Shown in pieces: positions 22,738 to 28,006 of a DNA stretch of 29,717 nt. Every line of letters begins with the position of its first letter. Position 1 is the first letter of the stretch. The position numbers and the translations under genes were made by a program. The DNA lies in IMG/VR virus record IMGVR_UViG_3300027720_000023, positions 1-29,717 of that record. One strand, 5' to 3'. The notes under the pieces were generated by a model, which was not told the DNA's origin, ran no database searches, and worked only from the letters and a program-made list of their open reading frames with translations. This stretch comes from a virus.

Positions 22738-23328
22738 ATGAAGACATATAAACAGTTTATAACCGAGGCACGAGAAACATATTTGGATGTTTATGAAGGT
22801 AAAGTGCCTTGGAATGACTCAAAATATCCTTTACAAAGTGGGCATACTCCAGCAGAAAAAAATAAAGCAAAAAGAGCAAGAACTGGTGTAGAAGATCCAA
22901 ACAAACCCCAGATGGATATAAGTGATAGAGATATGGCTAGATACAGTGGAATGAAGGAAGTTGATGATACTGAAACCTCTAATGCTCCCAAACAAAAGAA
23001 AACTTTATTGGGTAAAAAGAAACCATTAGAACACAAAACACCTCCTCACGAGTTTAAAAAAGATAGAAGATTAGATACAACAAGAACTGATAATCAATAT
23101 GGTATGAGTCAATCTGCCAAAGGTGGTGGAGGAAATGCTACTAGGGGTCAAGCAAGAAGATACGTAGGAGGAAAGTTTAAAGGCAATGCAGATTGGGCAG
23201 ATAGTAATATCTTTCCATCCCCAATAGAACAAGGTGATACAAGAAGAAGAACTCCTAAAAAATGGGGAGGTCCAAATCCCAAAGAACTAACAAAAAGTCA
23301 TCCAATTGTTAGAAAAACACGCAAATAA
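22738..23328 (+). CDS. Predicted packaged internal protein (capsid-targeting N-terminus)
   Basis: 196 aa, MKTYKQFITEARETYLDVYEG.... MKTYKQFITEA differs from the T4 peptide MKTYQEFIAEA at only three positions. The remainder is basic and Gly/Arg/Lys-rich (GGGGNATRGQARRYVGGKFKG, DTRRRTPKKWGGPNPK), without recognised domains. It likely enters the head as a scaffold-associated protein and is trimmed after ITE. Expressed from the late box at 22711. Confidence 0.7.
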   Translation: MKTYKQFITEARETYLDVYEGKVPWNDSKYPLQSGHTPAEKNKAKRARTGVEDPNKPQMDISDRDMARYSGMKEVDDTETSNAPKQKKTLLGKKKPLEHKTPPHEFKKDRRLDTTRTDNQYGMSQSAKGGGGNATRGQARRYVGGKFKGNADWADSNIFPSPIEQGDTRRRTPKKWGGPNPKELTKSHPIVRKTRK

Positions 23329-23334
23329 TCAGGA

Positions 23335-23389
23335 CCACTTCCCAAACTGGCACAAAGTCCTCCCCAAGCACCCCAATCCGTGTTATGAT
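23335..23389 (+). promoter_or_regulatory. Dyad-box/extended -10 promoter, best copy
   Basis: CCACTT-CCCA-AACTGG (23335-23350), centre 23342.5; TATGAT at 23384-23389 preceded by TGT. Spacing 41.5 bp. The start region has the perfect dyad ATTAC-TAG-GTAAT. No -35 hexamer at the expected place. Confidence 0.7.
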
Positions 23390-23417
23390 TACTAGGTAAT
23401 CAAATGAATGGGGCACG

Positions 23418-23648
23418 ATGGAAGTTCTTGAGATTAGCACCTCTGGTGCGATTGCTAAACTTTCTTTTAATGACGAAGACAACACTGTTGGTGTTGCCTA
23501 CACTTACAAACCTGATAAATTTTATATCTTCAAGTGTGATAGTATTGAAGGTTTCAAAGGCAAACTTCGCAACACCTTTAATGCTGGTGAAAGTGTTGGT
23601 AAGATGATTTCTCAAATGAAGAAAGATGGTGTCCTTGTGACTGTCTAA
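23418..23648 (+). CDS. KTSC-domain-like small protein
   Basis: 76 aa, MEVLEISTSGAIAKLSFNDEDNTVGV..., with YKPDKFYIFKC and GESVGKMISQM near the end. Ser/Gly near residues 8-10, the F/Y-x-F/Y core and the final helix fit KTSC-type small domains found in phages; role unknown. ATG 23418 is chosen because the domain starts there. Another ATG at 23404 opens a different frame (67 codons) that looks spurious. A short leader (~22 nt) separates it from the promoter. Confidence 0.65.
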   Translation: MEVLEISTSGAIAKLSFNDEDNTVGVAYTYKPDKFYIFKCDSIEGFKGKLRNTFNAGESVGKMISQMKKDGVLVTV

Positions 23649-23663
23649 ATCTTTATTTTTTCT

Positions 23664-23738
23664 GCTCGTTTGGCCCTCTGGTGAAGGCGATCTGCTCATA
23701 ACAGATAGAAGGCGAAGGTTCGATCCCCGCAACGAGCA
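23664..23738 (+). tRNA. tRNA-Met-like (CAT), imperfect T-stem
   Basis: Acceptor GCTCGTT/AACGAGC, anticodon stem ATCTG-CTCATAA-CAGAT. The T-arm GAAGG-TTCGATC-CCCGC has two mismatches. Elongator Met or lysidine-type Ile2 cannot be told apart. It follows the gene at 23418 by 15 bp. Confidence 0.7.
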
Positions 23739-23741
23739 CTC

Positions 23742-23818
23742 GCCGTGGTTCAAAACTTTAGATAAGAGCAGTGGGGCACTTATCAAAAAGATTTGATTTG
23801 GATTCACAACCACACGGC
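23742..23818 (+). other. Structured intergenic element, tRNA-sized
   Basis: GCCGTGGTT (23742-23750) can pair with AACCACACGGC (23808-23818), leaving a two-base bulge. Inside, GATAAG pairs with CTTATC (23761-23784). Size and outer stem recall a decayed tRNA, but no proper anticodon arm is found. Confidence 0.35.
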
Positions 23819-23822
23819 ACTC

Positions 23823-23851
23823 TTGACTATTGTGATTCTTTGAGTTATGAT
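23823..23851 (+). promoter_or_regulatory. Sigma-70 promoter (TTGACT-17-TATGAT)
   Basis: TTGACT (23823-23828), 17-bp spacer, TATGAT (23846-23851), 12 bp before tRNA-Leu(TAA). Could also serve the Dam gene. Confidence 0.6.
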
Positions 23852-23863
23852 AGTCTTATACAC

Positions 23864-23936
23864 GGGCGTGTAGTCCAGCGGCAGAGACAGGGCGCTTAAA
23901 ACGCCTCCAGGGTCGGTTCGAATCCGACCACGCCTA
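23864..23936 (+). tRNA. tRNA-Leu (TAA anticodon) with short variable loop
   Basis: Acceptor GGGCGTG/CACGCCT (first pair G-U), anticodon loop CTTAAAA, T-arm GTCGG-TTCGAAT-CCGAC, A73. The variable region is only CCAGG (5 nt), whereas bacterial Leu tRNAs have a long arm. Confidence 0.8.
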
Positions 23937-23958
23937 TTATATAATACTTGAAAGTTAT

Positions 23959-24798
23959 ATGAAACAGTTCCCATTAAAGACGGCCTTGAGATATCCCGGA
24001 GGTAAGAGCAAAGCACTCAAAACACTTGCTCCTTGGTTTCCTAGTGATTTCAAAGAGTTTCGTGAACCCTTCTTGGGTGGTGGAAGTATTTCTTTAATGG
24101 TTTCGCAGAACTACCCAAAAGTTCCTATCTGGGTGAATGATAAGTATTATTACTTGTATAACTTTTGGGTTCAACTTCGTGATAATGGACAAGTTCTCAA
24201 AGATAAATTAAGAGCAATCAAAGAAAAAGTTCTTAATGACGACAACGCACACCGAGAACTCTTTGATGATTACTCTCACACGATTGGTAATCTTGAACCA
24301 TTAGAACAAGCAGTTGCGTTCTTTGTAATGAATAAGTGTTCTTATTCTGGTCTTACAGAGAACTCAACATTTTCAGTTCAAGCATCACGGTCCAACTTCT
24401 CATTAGTTGGTATTGATAAACTTCCACGATATTCTTATATCATCAAGGACTGGAAGATTACTAATATTGATTATGAAGAAGTGATGAACGCAGAGGGTGA
24501 TGATGTGTTTGTATTTCTTGACCCACCTTATGATATTAAGGATTTCCTTTATGGAACTGGTAGAAAACTTCACTCATCATTCTCACACGAAAGATTTGCT
24601 GATGATGTGGATAAATGCCCTCATCGTTTTATGATTACTTACAATCTTAATGATTGGATTACAAATCGTTATAAGGAGTATAATATAGATGAATGGAAGT
24701 TGAGGTATTCTATGGTTCATCGTGGTGAGAAAGGAACACAAGATAATGTGAAAACCGAATTGCTGATTACGAATTATAAACTTGATACAGTTTTATAA
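23959..24798 (+). CDS. dam: DNA adenine methyltransferase (Dam/D12 class)
   Basis: 279 aa. AdoMet motif I FREPFLGGGS (34-43) and catalytic motif IV DPPY (188-191) identify a D12-class N6-adenine methyltransferase, as in T4 Dam and E. coli Dam. The N-terminal TALRYPGGKSKAL is also typical. It would methylate adenine in a short duplex site (GATC is likely by family, but not proven). It could shield phage DNA from restriction or mark it for packaging. It follows tRNA-Leu by 22 bp, and its stop overlaps the late box at 24794. The downstream gene is unrelated, so this is a lone methylase with no cognate nuclease adjacent. Confidence 0.9.
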   Translation: MKQFPLKTALRYPGGKSKALKTLAPWFPSDFKEFREPFLGGGSISLMVSQNYPKVPIWVNDKYYYLYNFWVQLRDNGQVLKDKLRAIKEKVLNDDNAHRELFDDYSHTIGNLEPLEQAVAFFVMNKCSYSGLTENSTFSVQASRSNFSLVGIDKLPRYSYIIKDWKITNIDYEEVMNAEGDDVFVFLDPPYDIKDFLYGTGRKLHSSFSHERFADDVDKCPHRFMITYNLNDWITNRYKEYNIDEWKLRYSMVHRGEKGTQDNVKTELLITNYKLDTVL

Positions 24799-24801
24799 AT
24801 A
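24794..24801 (+). promoter_or_regulatory. T4-type late promoter (TATAAATA)
   Basis: Perfect late octamer overlapping the dam stop codon, 23 bp before the ATG at 24825. Confidence 0.75.
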
Positions 24802-24824
24802 CTTTGATAGAACTGTAAAAGCAA

Positions 24825-25832
24825 ATGAATTATAGGGACTTACAAAACATTTCAAATCTCTCTCAACAAATCTTAGTTGAGGGAGCAAATGAAGAGCACA
24901 ACGTGCTGAACCGTTGGCCTTATACTTCTCCTTATCTTCAAGAATCAACTGAACTTGATGAAGGTGCTGCAGGAGATGTTGCTGCCCGAGCACAAAAACT
25001 TGCCAATCAAAAAAAGGGGCAAACTCCTGAAAGAAAAGAAATGTATCAAGACCTTGCTTATAATGCAAGAGCAAGACAAAGAACACAAGATAATCCAGGA
25101 GACTTGGTGGGTGCTTCAAGATTTGAAAGGTCCAAGGCATACGGCCCTCAAATAACTCCAGCTAGCTCACAAAGAGCAAGTGAAACAGAAACGATTGGTG
25201 GTGGTACTTATGTAAGAGGATCAAAAAGAAAACCAAAAGGTAAGAAATATAAAAGGCAAGTACAATCAGGAGTTCGTGCCGCAAGTTCCCAAGAAAAGAA
25301 AAGATTGGGTGTAGGTGAAAGTTATGACCTCTACGACATCATTCTCTCACATCTCCTTGATGAAGGTTATGCTGAAACACAAGAACAAGCAGAAGTCATT
25401 ATGGTGAATATGAGTGAAGATTGGAGAGAGAGTATTTTTGAAGCAGAAGTTCTCGCACAAAAAGGTGGTGTTCCTGGGACAGTTCAAATGAATAAAACAA
25501 GAGAAGGTGGATTTTTAGGAATTGGAAGCAAAGAAGTTAGCAAACCAGTCCCTGGGTCTTTTAAAGAAAAAGATGTATCAAGCAAAGATGCTGCTAGGTA
25601 TAATACTGGAATAGATAAGAAATTCGGTAGTGCCGATAATATTGATAATACTTCTGCTGCTAATGTTCAATACGCAGCAAATCGTGCTGGTCATAGTGGA
25701 TATATGAAAGTCAAAGACCCAGGGTCACTTCCAAATACTGGTATTCCAAATAGACCAACCCCAGGAAGAGCATCAGACCAAAATCAAGCTAGACAAATGT
25801 CAGGTGATATTGTTCGTATGAACCGTAGATAA
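24825..25832 (+). CDS. Late protein sharing the DLYD..DEGYA module
   Basis: 335 aa, MNYRDLQNISNLSQQILVEG..., with ILVEGANEE and SPYLQESTELDEGAAGDV near the N-terminus; VEG and LQES-type sequences could be prohead-protease sites (weak). Residues ~166-205 hold YDLYDIILSHLLDEGYAETQEQ and IMVNMSEDWRESIFE, nearly the same as in the gene at 21311. Basic tracts (SKRKPKGKKYKRQ) and a Gly/Asn-rich tail follow. No enzyme motif. Probably another head-associated or packaged protein, expressed late from the box at 24794. Confidence 0.7.
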   Translation: MNYRDLQNISNLSQQILVEGANEEHNVLNRWPYTSPYLQESTELDEGAAGDVAARAQKLANQKKGQTPERKEMYQDLAYNARARQRTQDNPGDLVGASRFERSKAYGPQITPASSQRASETETIGGGTYVRGSKRKPKGKKYKRQVQSGVRAASSQEKKRLGVGESYDLYDIILSHLLDEGYAETQEQAEVIMVNMSEDWRESIFEAEVLAQKGGVPGTVQMNKTREGGFLGIGSKEVSKPVPGSFKEKDVSSKDAARYNTGIDKKFGSADNIDNTSAANVQYAANRAGHSGYMKVKDPGSLPNTGIPNRPTPGRASDQNQARQMSGDIVRMNRR

Positions 25833-25833
25833 T

Positions 25834-25862
25834 TTGACAAAACTCTAAAAAACTGGTATATA
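25834..25862 (+). promoter_or_regulatory. Strong sigma-70 promoter (TTGACA-17-TGG-TATATA)
   Basis: TTGACA at 25834-25839, 17-bp spacer ending in TGG, TATATA at 25857-25862 (extended -10). It serves the small gene at 25884. Confidence 0.75.
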
Positions 25863-25883
25863 TAATATACACAAGAACAAACA

Positions 25884-25982
25884 ATGACTAATCTCCATTC
25901 ACAACCTAAGAGTGATTATCCGATGAACCGCTGGTTTATTGGAGAGACCCTCTTGGTTGCGAATATGATAAGTCAAAGTTAA
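25884..25982 (+). CDS. Very small hypothetical protein
   Basis: 32 aa, MTNLHSQPKSDYPMNRWFIG..., between a strong promoter (25834) and a strong terminator (26006). It may be a true micro-ORF (a host-takeover peptide is possible) or a leader inside a ~130-nt RNA. Codon content alone cannot decide. Confidence 0.45.
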   Translation: MTNLHSQPKSDYPMNRWFIGETLLVANMISQS

Positions 25983-26005
25983 AAGACAAATCATAAAAAG
26001 CAACG

Positions 26006-26041
26006 AAGAGGGAGAATCCAAAAGATTCACCCTCTTTTTTT
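26006..26041 (+). terminator. Intrinsic terminator
   Basis: AAGAGGGAGAATC/GATTCACCCTCTT around CAAAA with one mismatch, then seven T. Ends the unit that begins at 25834. Confidence 0.85.
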
Positions 26042-26052
26042 ATGGTCTTGTG

Positions 26053-26107
26053 CCACTTGTGCTACTGGTCGTATCATTTGCCGTTGGGGGGCAACCTCTG
26101 GTATATT
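26053..26107 (+). promoter_or_regulatory. Dyad-box promoter 1 of the tRNA array
   Basis: CCACTT-GTGC-TACTGG at 26053-26068 (centre 26060.5), then TGG-TATATT with the hexamer at 26102-26107: spacing 41.5 bp, as in the promoters at 12895, 22237 and 23335. Confidence 0.6.
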
Positions 26108-26147
26108 ACATGAGTCGGTGGGGGAACGAGACCCCAAATGCCCAGGA

Positions 26148-26201
26148 CCACTTCTGGAACTGGCACACTAAAAGAGCACGGACCTCAAAACGTGGTATTC
26201 T
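26148..26201 (+). promoter_or_regulatory. Dyad-box promoter 2 of the tRNA array
   Basis: CCACTT-CTGG-AACTGG at 26148-26163 (centre 26155.5); TGG-TATTCT with the hexamer at 26196-26201, spacing 40.5 bp. The -10 is poor but the box is one of the best. It lies about 50 bp before tRNA-Lys. Confidence 0.5.
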
Positions 26202-26250
26202 TAAAGGGTGGTTGAGAGACCACCAGCACCTTGAAAATTTAACCTTTTAT

Positions 26251-26322
26251 GGGTCTGTAACTCAATGGTAGAGTAACGGGCTTTTAACCTGGAAGTTGTG
26301 AGTTCGAGCCTCACCGGACCCA
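26251..26322 (+). tRNA. tRNA-Lys (TTT)
   Basis: Acceptor GGGTCTG/CGGACCC, loop CTTTTAA, T-arm GTGAG-TTCGAGC-CTCAC, A73. First tRNA of the main array. The anticodon stem has one mismatch at its outer end. Confidence 0.92.
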
Positions 26323-26353
26323 TAGACCTAGAAAGTCATTAAACTTATCTAAT

Positions 26354-26435
26354 GGGAGAGTGCCCGAGTGGTTAATGGGAACGGTCTGTAAAATCGTCGG
26401 CTCTGCCTTCACAAGTTCAAATCTTGTCTCTCCCA
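26354..26435 (+). tRNA. tRNA-Tyr (GTA)
   Basis: Acceptor GGGAGAG/CTCTCCC, anticodon arm ACGGT-CTGTAAA-ATCGT, long variable arm (class II, as usual for bacterial Tyr), T-arm ACAAG-TTCAAAT-CTTGT. Confidence 0.93.
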
Positions 26436-26439
26436 CCTT

Positions 26440-26511
26440 GACTCTATAATGAAGTGGTTATCATACTTCTCTGTCTAAGAAGAATCACGAGTTCGAATCT
26501 CGTTAGAGTCG
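26440..26511 (+). tRNA. tRNA-Asp (GTC)
   Basis: Acceptor GACTCTA/TAGAGTC, anticodon arm CTTCT-CTGTCTA-AGAAG, T-arm ACGAG-TTCGAAT-CTCGT, G73 as expected for Asp. Confidence 0.93.
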
Positions 26512-26515
26512 TCGT

Positions 26516-26587
26516 GTTCCTGTCGTCTAATGGTTAGGACGATGCCCTTTCAAGGCATAAACGAGGGTTCAAATCCCTTCAGGAATA
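26516..26587 (+). tRNA. tRNA-Glu (TTC)
   Basis: Acceptor GTTCCTG/CAGGAAT (first pair G-U), anticodon arm ATGCC-CTTTCAA-GGCAT, T-arm GAGGG-TTCAAAT-CCCTT. Confidence 0.92.
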
Positions 26588-26590
26588 CTT

Positions 26591-26664
26591 GGGAACATAG
26601 CTCCAATTGGTAGAGCACTTGTTTGAAGAACAAGGTGTTATCGGTTCAAATCCGATTGTTCCCA
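26591..26664 (+). tRNA. tRNA-Phe (GAA)
   Basis: Acceptor GGGAACA/TGTTCCC, anticodon arm CTTGT-TTGAAGA-ACAAG, T-arm ATCGG-TTCAAAT-CCGAT, A73. Confidence 0.93.
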
Positions 26665-26668
26665 CCTT

Positions 26669-26741
26669 GGAAACATAGCTTAGTTGGTAAAGCATTCGAC
26701 TGATAATCGAAAGACCACTGGTTCAAGTCCAGTTGTTTCCA
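26669..26741 (+). tRNA. tRNA-Ile (GAT)
   Basis: Acceptor GGAAACA/TGTTTCC, anticodon arm TTCGA-CTGATAA-TCGAA, T-arm ACTGG-TTCAAGT-CCAGT, A73. Confidence 0.93.
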
Positions 26742-26744
26742 CTT

Positions 26745-26760
26745 GTTGCCTTCGGGCAAC
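26745..26760 (+). other. UUCG-tetraloop hairpin between tRNAs
   Basis: GTTGCC-TTCG-GGCAAC, a very stable hairpin with no T-tract after it. Probably a processing or stability element of the polycistronic tRNA transcript. Confidence 0.6.
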
Positions 26761-26793
26761 ATAAAACCCTTATGGGTTGCTTCAAGACAACAT

Positions 26794-26881
26794 AGAAAGG
26801 TGACCGAGAGGCTTAAGGTAGAAGTTTGCTAAACTTCCGAGGGGAAAAACCCCTCCGAGGGTTCGAATCCCTCCCTTTCTG
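26794..26881 (+). tRNA. tRNA-Ser (GCT)
   Basis: Acceptor AGAAAGG/CCTTTCT, anticodon arm GAAGT-TTGCTAA-ACTTC, long variable arm with GAGGGG/CCCCTC, G73. Class II as expected. Confidence 0.93.
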
Positions 26882-26883
26882 CT

Positions 26884-26955
26884 GGCAGTATAGCTGAGTG
26901 GTAAAGCACATCATTCATACCGATGCGACCGTGGGTTCAAATCCCACTACTGCCT
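26884..26955 (+). tRNA. tRNA-Met (CAT), elongator-like
   Basis: Acceptor GGCAGTA/TACTGCC fully paired, anticodon loop TTCATAC, anticodon stem with an A-C mismatch next to the loop, T-arm GTGGG-TTCAAAT-CCCAC. Discriminator T is unusual for Met. Ile2 is an alternative. Confidence 0.85.
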
Positions 26956-26956
26956 T

Positions 26957-27028
26957 GTGTCGTTAGTCTAGTGGTTAAGACATCTGTTTGTGGAACAGAG
27001 GAGATGAGTTCAATTCTCATACGACACC
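26957..27028 (+). tRNA. tRNA-His (GTG)
   Basis: Acceptor GTGTCGT/ACGACAC, anticodon arm TCTGT-TTGTGGA-ACAGA, T-arm ATGAG-TTCAATT-CTCAT, C73 as in bacterial His. The -1 base encoded here is T, not the usual G. Confidence 0.92.
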
Positions 27029-27030
27029 CC

Positions 27031-27102
27031 GCCCTTATAGCTCAGTGGTAGAGCAACTCACTAGTAATGAGTAGGTCGCTAGTTCAAATCTAGTTGAGGG
27101 CT
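27031..27102 (+). tRNA. tRNA-Thr (AGT)
   Basis: Acceptor GCCCTTA/TGAGGGC, anticodon arm ACTCA-CTAGTAA-TGAGT, T-arm CTAGT-TTCAAAT-CTAGT-like with G-T changes, T73. Anticodon AGT (A34) is rare in bacteria, where Thr is read by TGT or GGT. Confidence 0.85.
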
Positions 27103-27127
27103 TTGTCGGAAGTAATTAATCCGACAA
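27103..27127 (+). other. Perfect 8-bp hairpin after tRNA-Thr
   Basis: TTGTCGGA/TCCGACAA with a 9-nt loop. It overlaps the next structured element by two bases, so the two could be alternative folds. Confidence 0.6.
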
Positions 27128-27175
27128 CGTGAAATAGTTGGTAGCTCCAACACTATGTTGAATAGGTTTCACGTT
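27126..27175 (+). ncRNA. Candidate three-way-junction RNA in tRNA array
   Basis: Nine-base outer stem AACGTGAAA/TTTCACGTT encloses two hairpins, GTTGG-TAGCT-CCAAC and CTAT-GTTGA-ATAG. About 50 nt, not a tRNA. T4 carries stable RNAs C and D of unknown role in its tRNA cluster; this could be an analogue. A mere spacer is the alternative. Confidence 0.55.
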
Positions 27176-27178
27176 AAT

Positions 27179-27252
27179 GTCTAGGTGGCAGAGTGGTCGA
27201 ATGCGGAAGTCTGCAAAACTTCTTATCGTGGGTTCAAATCCCACCCTAGACT
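27179..27252 (+). tRNA. tRNA-Cys (GCA)
   Basis: Acceptor GTCTAGG/CCTAGAC, anticodon arm GAAGT-CTGCAAA-ACTTC, T-arm GTGGG-TTCAAAT-CCCAC, T73, the Cys identity base. Confidence 0.93.
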
Positions 27253-27278
27253 CTTGGTTCTTTATGAATCATATTTAA

Positions 27279-27352
27279 TGAGAAATCGTCTAATGGTAGG
27301 ACACCTCCCTTTGAAGGAGTCTATCTAGGTTCGAGTCCTAGTTTCTCAGCCA
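27279..27352 (+). tRNA. tRNA-Gln (TTG), CCA encoded
   Basis: Acceptor TGAGAAA/TTTCTCA with weak first pair T-A and G73, both typical for Gln. Loop CTTTGAA, T-arm CTAGG-TTCGAGT-CCTAG. The final CCA (27350-27352) is encoded and directly abuts tRNA-Leu. Confidence 0.92.
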
Positions 27353-27426
27353 GCCCGATTGATGGAATTGGTATACATACTTGTCTTAGAAACAAGGTTT
27401 TACAGGTTCGAGTCCTGTATCGGGCA
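27353..27426 (+). tRNA. tRNA-Leu (TAG) with short variable loop
   Basis: Acceptor GCCCGAT/ATCGGGC, Leu-like D-arm (GGAATTGGTATAC), anticodon arm CTTGT-CTTAGAA-ACAAG, variable loop only GTTTT, T-arm ACAGG-TTCGAGT-CCTGT, A73. The long variable arm expected for Leu is missing. There is no spacer from tRNA-Gln. Confidence 0.9.
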
Positions 27427-27430
27427 CCTT

Positions 27431-27502
27431 GTTGGGTTGGTGCAATTGGTAGCATCTTGGTCTCCAAAATCAAAGATTAGAGTTCAAGTCTCTAACCCTT
27501 CG
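27431..27502 (+). tRNA. tRNA-Trp (CCA)
   Basis: Anticodon arm TTGGT-CTCCAAA-ATCAA, T-arm TAGAG-TTCAAGT-CTCTA, G73. The acceptor GTTGGGT/ACCCTTC has two adjacent T-T mismatches (pairs 2 and 3), which may lower charging or mark decay. Confidence 0.82.
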
Positions 27503-27506
27503 CCTT

Positions 27507-27580
27507 GTCCTTTTAGCTCAGTGGATTAGAGCAGTAGGCTACGAACCTATGTGTCGGGAGTTCGAATCTCTCAAAGGACG
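27507..27580 (+). tRNA. tRNA-Arg (ACG)
   Basis: Acceptor GTCCTTT/AAAGGAC, anticodon arm GTAGG-CTACGAA-CCTAT, T-arm GGGAG-TTCGAAT-CTCTC, G73. A34 is normally turned to inosine by host TadA. Confidence 0.93.
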
Positions 27581-27582
27581 CT

Positions 27583-27602
27583 TGACTTTCCTTAGAAAGT
27601 CA
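27583..27602 (+). other. Perfect hairpin between tRNAs
   Basis: TGACTTTC-CTTA-GAAAGTCA, no T run after it; likely a processing element. Confidence 0.5.
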
Positions 27603-27619
27603 TATATACTATTGATAGA

Positions 27620-27665
27620 GGTTAAGTCCCTGTTATATCCTTATGAGGTATATCACACTTAATCC
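27620..27665 (+). other. Nested stem-loop before tRNA-Met
   Basis: GGTTAAGT can pair with ACTTAATCC (one bulged A), enclosing ATATCC with GGTATAT. Similar in size to the element at 27126; less perfect. Confidence 0.35.
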
Positions 27666-27670
27666 ATCAT

Positions 27671-27745
27671 CGCAGGGTAGTCAAGTGGTAAGACGCTAGG
27701 CTCATAACCTAGAGATCGTGGGTTCAATTCCCACCCCTGCTCCCA
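27671..27745 (+). tRNA. tRNA-Met, initiator-like (CAT), CCA encoded
   Basis: CGCAGGG/CCCTGCT leaves pair 1-72 open (C-T), resembling the C1-A72 mismatch of bacterial initiator tRNA. Anticodon arm CTAGG-CTCATAA-CCTAG lacks the three G-C pairs of initiators. T-arm GTGGG-TTCAATT-CCCAC. CCA at 27743-27745. Confidence 0.87.
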
Positions 27746-27774
27746 ATAACACACAAACATACAGGAGTAAAAGA

Positions 27775-27975
27775 ATGACACCTTACGAACTACGATTTGA
27801 GATTTTTAAGCAAGCATATTGTATGCTACAAGATAATTATTGCAACCGTCTTGAAGTAGAACGCAGTAAAAATTCAGATCTAGCACTACCAGCAGATTTT
27901 GATGGTACTTATCCAAGTTTAGATCAGGTTTTGGTACAAGCAGAAATCATTAATGACTTTGTAAGTTCTAAATGA
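27775..27975 (+). CDS. Conserved small phage protein in tRNA array
   Basis: 66 aa from ATG 27775: MTPYELRFEIFKQAYCMLQDNY.... The start is set by aggag at 27763; an upstream in-frame ATG lies inside the tRNA and is rejected. Similar MTPYELRFEIFKQA starts are familiar from T4-like cyanophages (from memory). Likely helical; ends DQVLVQAEIINDFVSSK. Function unknown. Its place between tRNAs suggests expression on the same long transcript. Confidence 0.75.
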   Translation: MTPYELRFEIFKQAYCMLQDNYCNRLEVERSKNSDLALPADFDGTYPSLDQVLVQAEIINDFVSSK

Positions 27976-27981
27976 TAAAGT

Positions 27982-27997
27982 AGGGTGGCAACACCCT
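27982..27997 (+). other. GNRA-tetraloop hairpin
   Basis: AGGGTG-GCAA-CACCCT directly after the small gene at 27775. Stable, lacks a T run, so a processing or 3'-end-protecting element is more likely than a terminator. Confidence 0.55.
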
Positions 27998-28006
27998 TAT
28001 GTGAAT

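Noticed and set aside
23404-23607. 67-codon ORF starting at ATG 23404
   Set aside because: It overlaps the KTSC-like gene in another frame and is Leu/Val-rich without a recognisable fold.
26050-26271. 74-codon ORF before the tRNA array
   Set aside because: It runs across two dyad promoters and ends inside tRNA-Lys; the composition is poor and there is no ribosome site. Treated as spurious.
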